From: Brachybacterium sp036311905
Lineage (GTDB): Bacteria > Actinomycetota > Actinomycetes > Actinomycetales > Dermabacteraceae
Length of the DNA stretch: 64,000 nucleotides
NCBI RefSeq assembly: GCF_036311905.1
Contig: NZ_JAZDCH010000010.1
Span: 124,001-188,000 of the forward strand
Direction: 5' to 3'
Shown here: positions 59,424-64,000 of the stretch, piece by piece
How positions within the stretch are numbered: position 1 is the stretch's first letter
Layout of the letters: each line of letters begins with the position of its first letter
The notes under the pieces: model-generated
The model's database searches: none
What the model saw: the letters and a program-made list of their open reading frames with translations, nothing else
What the model was told of the DNA's origin: nothing
Made by a program: the position numbers and the translations under genes

Positions 59424-60839
59424 TCAGGCCTTCCCGTCCTCGAGGCGCTCCACGAGCCGTGCGGCGTAGCCGGTGTAGGTCGCGGGGGAGAGGGCCAGCA
59501 GCCGGTCCCGCTCCGCCTCCGGCAGGCCGAGGCCCTCGATGAAGGCGCGCATGCCCGCGCCGTCCACGCGCTGGCCACGGGTGAGGTCCTTGAGCCGCTC
59601 GTAGGGGTTGTCCAGGCCCGGCACGCCCTGCACGCCGAGGGTGCGCATCACCGACTGCACCGCCTCGCCGAGCACCTCCCAGTTCGCCTCGAGATCCGCG
59701 GCCATCGCCTCCGGATCCACGTCGAGACCGGCGAGGCCCTTGCGCAGGTTCGAGATCGCGAGCAGCGAGTGGCCGAAGGCCATGCCCACGTTGCGCTGGC
59801 TCGAGGAGTCGGTGAGGTCCCGCTGCAGGCGGGTGGTGACGAGGGTCTGCGCGAGCACGTCCAGGAGCGCCCCGGAGATCTCGAGGTTCGCCTCCGCGTT
59901 CTCGAAGCGGATGGGGTTGACCTTGTGCGGCATGGTCGAGGACCCGGTGCCGCCCTGTGCGGAGAGCCGCTGGCGGAAGTAGCCCAGCGAGATGTAGGTC
60001 CACACGTCGGTCGCGAGGTTGTGCATGATCCGCCCGGCGCGGGCGACGTCCGCGTAGACCTCGGCCTGCCAGTCGTGCGACTCGATCTGCGTGGTCAGCG
60101 GGTTCCAGGTCAGGCCGAGGTGCTCGACGAAGGTGCGCGCGACCTCCTCCCAGTCCGCGGTCGGGACGGCGACGGAGTGCGCGGCGTAGGTGCCGGTCGC
60201 GCCGTTGATCTTGCCGAGGGTCTGGTTCGCGGGGATGCGCCGGGCCTGGCGGCCCAGTCGGTGCGCGAAGACCGCGATCTCCTTGCCGAGGGTGGTCGGG
60301 GTCGCGGGCTGGCCATGGGTGCGGGAGAGCATCGGCACCTCGGCGGTGTCCCGGGCGAGGGCCTCGAGATCGTCGATCAGCGCCTGGAAGGCGGGCAGCC
60401 ACACGTCGTGCACGGCGCCGCGGATCATCAGCGCGTAGGAGAGGTTGTTGACGTCCTCGCTGGTGCAGTAGATGTGCACGACCTCGGAGAGCGGCTCGAG
60501 GCTCGTCCCCGCGAGGCGGCGCTTGATGTAGTACTCGATCGCCTTGACGTCGTGGACGGTCTCCCGCTCGATCTCGGCGTGCTCGGCGATGCCCTCGGCC
60601 CCGAAGTCCTCCGGGATCGCGCGCAGCAGGGCGCGCTCCTCGTCGGTCAGGGTGCGCAGGCCCGGGATCACGCCGCCGTCGAGCAGGTGGATCATCCACT
60701 CGGTCTCGACCACGAGGCGGCAGCGGTTCAGCGCCGCCTCGGAGAGATGGTCGACCAGCGGCGCGGCCTGGGCGCGGTAGCGACCGTCGAGCGGGGTCAG
60801 GGCGATCGGGGGAGTGATGTCCGCGAAGGAGTGAGCCAT
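59424..60839 (-). CDS. purB: adenylosuccinate lyase
   Basis: 471 aa; acts twice in purine synthesis (SAICAR to AICAR, adenylosuccinate to AMP). The flexible signature loop is SSTMPHKVNPIRFENAEANL, and HDVKAIEYYIKRRL, TSEDVNNLSYALM and SRTHGQPATPTTLGKE are other conserved blocks. ATG 60839 is preferred over 60848 because GGGAG is 9 nt upstream of it. It resembles the E. coli-type (longer) PurB. It is followed by csoR with a 5-nt gap. Confidence 0.94.
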   Translation of the reverse strand: MAHSFADITPPIALTPLDGRYRAQAAPLVDHLSEAALNRCRLVVETEWMIHLLDGGVIPGLRTLTDEERALLRAIPEDFGAEGIAEHAEIERETVHDVKAIEYYIKRRLAGTSLEPLSEVVHIYCTSEDVNNLSYALMIRGAVHDVWLPAFQALIDDLEALARDTAEVPMLSRTHGQPATPTTLGKEIAVFAHRLGRQARRIPANQTLGKINGATGTYAAHSVAVPTADWEEVARTFVEHLGLTWNPLTTQIESHDWQAEVYADVARAGRIMHNLATDVWTYISLGYFRQRLSAQGGTGSSTMPHKVNPIRFENAEANLEISGALLDVLAQTLVTTRLQRDLTDSSSQRNVGMAFGHSLLAISNLRKGLAGLDVDPEAMAADLEANWEVLGEAVQSVMRTLGVQGVPGLDNPYERLKDLTRGQRVDGAGMRAFIEGLGLPEAERDRLLALSPATYTGYAARLVERLEDGKA

Positions 60840-60906
60840 GACGGCCATTCTCCCAGAACCCTGCGCGGCCGCGGGGGCGGGGCCGACGGGCGGGCGCGGT
60901 GGAGGC

Positions 60907-61305
60907 TCAGGCGCGCTCGCGGTCGCGCTCGCCGAGGCCCGTGACGCCCTCGACGATCGCCGAGAGGACCCCGATGATCACGCCTGCCAGGAGCGCCCAC
61001 CAGAAGGAGTGGAACTGCAGGGTGAGGCCCATCAGGCCCGACACCCAGCTGGCCAGCAGCAGCATGAGCGTGTTGATCACCAGCTGGAACAACCCCAGCG
61101 TGAGGCAGGTGATGGGGAGGGCGAGGAGGGAGAGCAGCGGCTTCACGAGGGTGTTGATCACCGCGAGGATCAGCGCGATCGCGGCGATGGTGAGGACCTG
61201 CGTGAGCAGGGGCGCGCTGTCGTCGCCCAGATGCATGCCGGGCAGGATCAGCGCGGTGACCCAGAGGGCGAGGCCGGTGACGATGATGTGTCCGAGGAAT
61301 CGCAT
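60907..61305 (-). CDS. phage-holin-like YvlD-family membrane protein
   Basis: 132 aa with four membrane helices: IIVTGLALWVTALILPGM, VLTIAAIALILAVINTLVKP, LLALPITCLTLGLFQLVINTL and FWWALLAGVIIGVLSAIVEG. The pattern LxLxxNALxKPxxxxxxLPxTxxTLGLFxxVINxxxL identifies the PF04020 family (called phage holin family 4 or YvlD), a normal chromosomal protein in many bacteria and not evidence of a prophage. GACAAT lies 6 nt before the ATG. Function unknown; B. subtilis YvlD belongs to an envelope-stress operon. Confidence 0.87.
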   Translation of the reverse strand: MRFLGHIIVTGLALWVTALILPGMHLGDDSAPLLTQVLTIAAIALILAVINTLVKPLLSLLALPITCLTLGLFQLVINTLMLLLASWVSGLMGLTLQFHSFWWALLAGVIIGVLSAIVEGVTGLGERDRERA

Positions 61306-61447
61306 GCCCCCATTGTCCCCGTCCGGTACTGGGAGCGCATGGGGGAGATCCCCCGGGGAGAGCGGGGGAGAGGCGGGGTGCCCGGCCGTCGCCCCGGCCG
61401 GCGGACGCGTGAGGGACGAGACCCCCGTCGCGTCCTACCCTGGGGGC

Positions 61448-62557
61448 ATGCCCGACCCCTCCGCCCGCCCCGACCGGCCCGAGGAGCGCATCCGCCTGCG
61501 CCCCGCCCTCGAGGCCCTGCCGGCCTACGTCGCCGGGAAACCCGCCGCCGATGACGGGATCCACCGCTTCAAGGTCTCCTCGAACGAGTCGCACCTGCCG
61601 CCGGTGCCCGAGGTGCTCGAGGCGGCGACCGCGGCGATGACGGGCGCGAACCGCTATCCGGACGCGGCCGCGCAGGAGCTGCGCGCCGCTCTCGGCGAGC
61701 GGCACGGCGTGGACCCGACGCAGATCGCGGTGTCCACGGGTTCGGTCGCGGTCTCGGGCGACCTGGTCCGCGCGCTCGTCGGCGAGGGGGACGAGGTCGT
61801 CTTCGCGTGGCGCTCCTTCGAGGCGTACCCGATCCTGGTCGGTTCCCATGGCGGCACGCCGGTGCCGGTCCCGCTCACGCCCACCGGGGAGCATGACCTG
61901 CCCGCCATGGCCGCGGCGATCACCGAGCGCACCCGCCTCGTGCTGCTGTGCACCCCGAACAATCCCTCAGGCCCTTCGCTGTCCACCGAGCAGGTCGAGG
62001 ACTTCCTCGCCCGCGTCCCCGAGGACGTCGTCGTCGCGATCGACGAGGCCTACCGCGAGTTCCACGACCCCGCGACCGTGCTCGGCACCGCCGGGATCTT
62101 CCGCCGTCACGGCAACGTGGTGCTGCTGCGCACCTTCTCGAAGCTCCAGGGCCTGGCCGGTCTGCGCATCGGCTATGCCGTCGCCCATCCGCGGCTCGCC
62201 CGGGCGCTCGGCCAGGTCACCGTGCCCTTCGGCGCCGGAGCCCCCGCCCAGGCCGCGGCGCTCGCCTCGCTCGCGCCGGAGGCGGCCGAGGAGCTGGGGC
62301 GCCGCGCGGAGAAGATCCGCTCCGAGCGCTCGCGGGTGATGGCCGGACTGCGCGAGCAGGGCTGGGAGGTACCCGTCAGCCAGGGCAACTTCGTGTACTT
62401 CCCGCTCGGGGAGCGCTCGGGGGAGTTCGCCGAGTTCGCGGAGGCGCGCGGCCTCGTGCTGCGCGCCTACGGCACCGACGGGGTGCGCGCCACGATCGCC
62501 GAGCCCGAGGCGAACGATCGCCTGCTCGCCATCGCGCAGGAGTGGCGCGCCGGCTGA
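61448..62557 (+). CDS. histidinol-phosphate/aromatic amino acid aminotransferase
   Basis: 369 aa PLP enzyme, fold type I. The PLP Lys is in RTFSKLQGLAGLRIGYAVAH; LCTPNNPSGP and AIDEAYREF are cofactor-contacting motifs, and FKVSSNESHLPPVPEVLEA marks the N-terminus of the HisC/Pat group. The actinobacterial Pat subgroup transaminates phenylpyruvate and similar acids; a true HisC would normally sit in a his operon, which is absent here. TACCCT lies 6 nt before the ATG. It converges with trpB, which also belongs to aromatic amino acid metabolism. Confidence 0.86.
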   Translation: MPDPSARPDRPEERIRLRPALEALPAYVAGKPAADDGIHRFKVSSNESHLPPVPEVLEAATAAMTGANRYPDAAAQELRAALGERHGVDPTQIAVSTGSVAVSGDLVRALVGEGDEVVFAWRSFEAYPILVGSHGGTPVPVPLTPTGEHDLPAMAAAITERTRLVLLCTPNNPSGPSLSTEQVEDFLARVPEDVVVAIDEAYREFHDPATVLGTAGIFRRHGNVVLLRTFSKLQGLAGLRIGYAVAHPRLARALGQVTVPFGAGAPAQAAALASLAPEAAEELGRRAEKIRSERSRVMAGLREQGWEVPVSQGNFVYFPLGERSGEFAEFAEARGLVLRAYGTDGVRATIAEPEANDRLLAIAQEWRAG

Positions 62558-62565
62558 GCCGGGTT

Positions 62566-62591
62566 CCCCCGGTCACCGCAGCGACCGGGGG
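62566..62591. terminator. bidirectional terminator between the aminotransferase gene and trpB
   Basis: CCCCCGGTC pairs perfectly with GACCGGGGG around an 8-nt loop, between two convergent stop codons 50 bp apart. Confidence 0.7.
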
Positions 62592-62607
62592 GCTCCACCG
62601 GACGTGC

Positions 62608-63900
62608 TCAGCGTGCGATCTCGTCGGCCTCCCCGGTCATCCCGATCTTCTCGGCGACGTAGTCGATGTCCTTGTCGCCGCGTCCGGAGAGGTTCACCAG
62701 CAGCGCCGCCTCGCGGGGGAGGGCCGGGGCGATCCGGATCGCGTGGGCGAGGGCGTGCGCGGACTCGAGCGCCGGGATGATCCCCTCGGTGCGGCTCAGC
62801 CGCTGGAAGGCGTCGAGCACTGCGGCGTCGCCCTCGCGCACGTACTCGACACGGCCCAGCTCGTGCAGGTGCACGTGCTGCGGGCCGACGCCGGGGTAGT
62901 CGAGGCCCGAGGCGATGGAGTGCACCTCGCCGGGCTGTCCGTCGGCGTCCTGCAGCACGCGGGTGTCCATGCCGTGCAGGGTGCCGGGCGTGCCGAAGGT
63001 CATCGTCGCGGCGTGGGCGCCGGGCTCGTCGCCGGTCCCGCCGGGTTCGACGCCGATGAGCCGCACGTCCTCGTCCTCGAGATAGGCGGTGAAGGCGCCC
63101 ATCGCGTTGGAGCCGCCGCCGACCGAGGCGATCACGGCATCGGGCAGCCGACCCAGGTCCTCGAGGAGCTGGGCGCGGCTCTCCCTGCCCACGACCGACT
63201 GGAAGTCGCGGACCATGTCCGGGAAGGGCGCGGGGCCCACGACGGAGCCGATCGCGAAGAGGTACTGCTCGGGGTCCGCCGCGTACACGCCGAAGGCGGA
63301 GTCCACGGCCTCCTTGAGGGTCCGCTGACCGACCTCGACCGAGACCGCCTTCGCTCCCAGCAGTCGCATCCGCACCACGTTGGGGCGCTGCTTGGCGACG
63401 TCGACCGCGCCCATGTGGATCTCGCACCCGAGGCCCACGAGCGCGGCGGCGGTCGCGAGGGCGACGCCGTGCTGGCCGGCGCCGGTCTCGGCGATCAGGG
63501 TGCGCTTGCCCATCCGCTTCGCGAGCAGCGCCTCCCCGATCGTGTGGTTGATCTTGTGGGCGCCGGTGTGGTTGAGGTCCTCCCGCTTGAGCAGGATGCG
63601 GGCGCCGCCGAGGCTGTCGGAGAGGCGGTCCGCCGCGGAGATCGGGGAGGGGCGGCCGACGTAGTCGCGCAGCAGCCGGGAGTACTCGGCGAAGAACGCC
63701 TCGTCATGGCGGGCCTCTTCGTAGGCGGCGGCGACCTCGGCCATCGGGCCGACGAGCGGCGGCGGCAGGATCGCTCCGCCGTGCGCGCCGAAGCGGCCGC
63801 CGGTGTTCCCCGCGAACTGCGGGGAGCGGGTGAGGCCGCTCGCCTCGGCGAGGGTGCGCGGGGTGCGGGATGCGGTGGTGACGGGGGTGGGGGTCGACAT
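62608..63900 (-). CDS. trpB: tryptophan synthase beta subunit
   Basis: 430 aa. PLP-dependent beta-replacement of L-serine with indole. The PLP Lys lies in LNHTGAHKINHTIGEALLAKR; the phosphate-binding loop is VGGGSNAMGAFTAY; AETGAGQHGVALATA and GRGDKDI are conserved TrpB1 features. The first 30 residues (TPTPVTTASRTPRTLAEASG) are a variable extension. GGAGGACCCC precedes the ATG. No trpA or trpC follows on this strand, where a terminator and a convergent gene stand; upstream genes are outside the window, so trpB is last in its unit. Confidence 0.94.
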   Translation of the reverse strand: MSTPTPVTTASRTPRTLAEASGLTRSPQFAGNTGGRFGAHGGAILPPPLVGPMAEVAAAYEEARHDEAFFAEYSRLLRDYVGRPSPISAADRLSDSLGGARILLKREDLNHTGAHKINHTIGEALLAKRMGKRTLIAETGAGQHGVALATAAALVGLGCEIHMGAVDVAKQRPNVVRMRLLGAKAVSVEVGQRTLKEAVDSAFGVYAADPEQYLFAIGSVVGPAPFPDMVRDFQSVVGRESRAQLLEDLGRLPDAVIASVGGGSNAMGAFTAYLEDEDVRLIGVEPGGTGDEPGAHAATMTFGTPGTLHGMDTRVLQDADGQPGEVHSIASGLDYPGVGPQHVHLHELGRVEYVREGDAAVLDAFQRLSRTEGIIPALESAHALAHAIRIAPALPREAALLVNLSGRGDKDIDYVAEKIGMTGEADEIAR

Positions 63901-63962
63901 GGGGTCCTCCGGGGTTCGGGCCCGACCCGGGCTGCTCCGTTGCAGGGTTGCTGTAATGCTGA

Positions 63963-63988
63963 GAAGCCGCCCGGTGTGGGGCGGCTTC
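63963..63988 (-). terminator. hairpin upstream of trpB
   Basis: GAAGCCGCCC pairs perfectly with GGGCGGCTTC around a 6-nt loop, 63 bp before the trpB ATG. It may end the upstream gene beyond the window or act as an attenuator in the trpB leader; no Trp-rich leader peptide is visible in the 100 bp available. Confidence 0.5.
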
Positions 63989-64000
63989 CTGTCAGCGCAC

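Noticed and set aside
60907..61305. Prophage remnant suggested by the holin name
   Set aside because: The protein belongs to the chromosomal YvlD family; no other phage gene, integrase or att site is nearby.
63901..64000. Trp attenuator or T-box upstream of trpB
   Set aside because: Only 100 bp are available; there is a hairpin but no run of Trp codons and no T-box sequence.

Overview
The window is a high-GC (about 70 percent) actinobacterial chromosome segment. Gene content (Wbl protein, mycothiol synthase, Tad pilus locus, PASTA-type PBP, DUF3027, actinobacterial Crp) and local gene orders resemble Micrococcales such as Brachybacterium or other Dermabacteraceae; that placement is inferred from gene content, not from a marker gene. 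Genes are tightly packed, many pairs overlap by 4 bp (ATGA or GTGA), and at least twelve genes carry a TAnnnT box 6-7 nt before the start codon, which points to leaderless mRNAs. No transposase, phage module or CRISPR array is seen.

Layout. 1-6.9 kb: 5' part of a maltokinase gene, a divergent repeat-containing surface protein, a LytR_C-domain protein paired with a GH20 hexosaminidase, an NlpC/P60 wall hydrolase with a structured upstream region, and tRNA-Pro(CGG). 6.9-14.7 kb: a block with the same order as M. tuberculosis Rv3683 to Rv3672c (metallophosphoesterase, ponA2, whiB4, DUF4177, RidA, MBL hydrolase, crp, nth, NUDIX). 14.9-19.3 kb: cold-shock protein, DUF3027 protein, holB, tmk and a Gfo/Idh oxidoreductase. 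19.3-22.7 kb: an alpha-glucoside-type ABC uptake operon without its own ATPase. 22.9-30.9 kb: topA, a PAP2 phosphatase, a methyltransferase and a divergent MrfA/SftH-like helicase.

30.9-35.6 kb: a compact Tad/Flp pilus locus in which TadB and TadC appear as one protein. Upstream of it lies the most unusual stretch of the window (35.63-36.09 kb): a candidate structured small RNA with its own promoter and terminator, two REP-like hairpin repeats and a 24-nt C homopolymer. 36.1-42.4 kb: exodeoxyribonuclease III, an SDR, pyrE, a zinc metallopeptidase, DedA, a SpoU methylase and fba. The fba gene is followed by a 90-bp tandem repeat that has a relative behind pstB.

42.4-49.9 kb: DUF2516, FUSC, YgfZ, a nitrobindin-like FABP protein, a 33-aa membrane peptide, mshD, mutT1 and a DUF4190 protein. 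50-54.4 kb: pstSCAB, preceded by PHO-box-like repeats and a GTTACTG-type palindrome. 54.6-58.9 kb: a MacB/FtsX-type ABC pair, a 72-bp imperfect palindrome ahead of a rhodanese, a CPBP protease and an SDR. 59-64 kb: a CsoR copper sensor cotranscribed with purB, a holin-like protein, an aromatic/histidinol-phosphate aminotransferase and trpB.

Most genes are housekeeping: cell wall assembly and turnover, phosphate and sugar uptake, nucleotide synthesis, redox and metal control. Novelty is concentrated in the non-coding elements.
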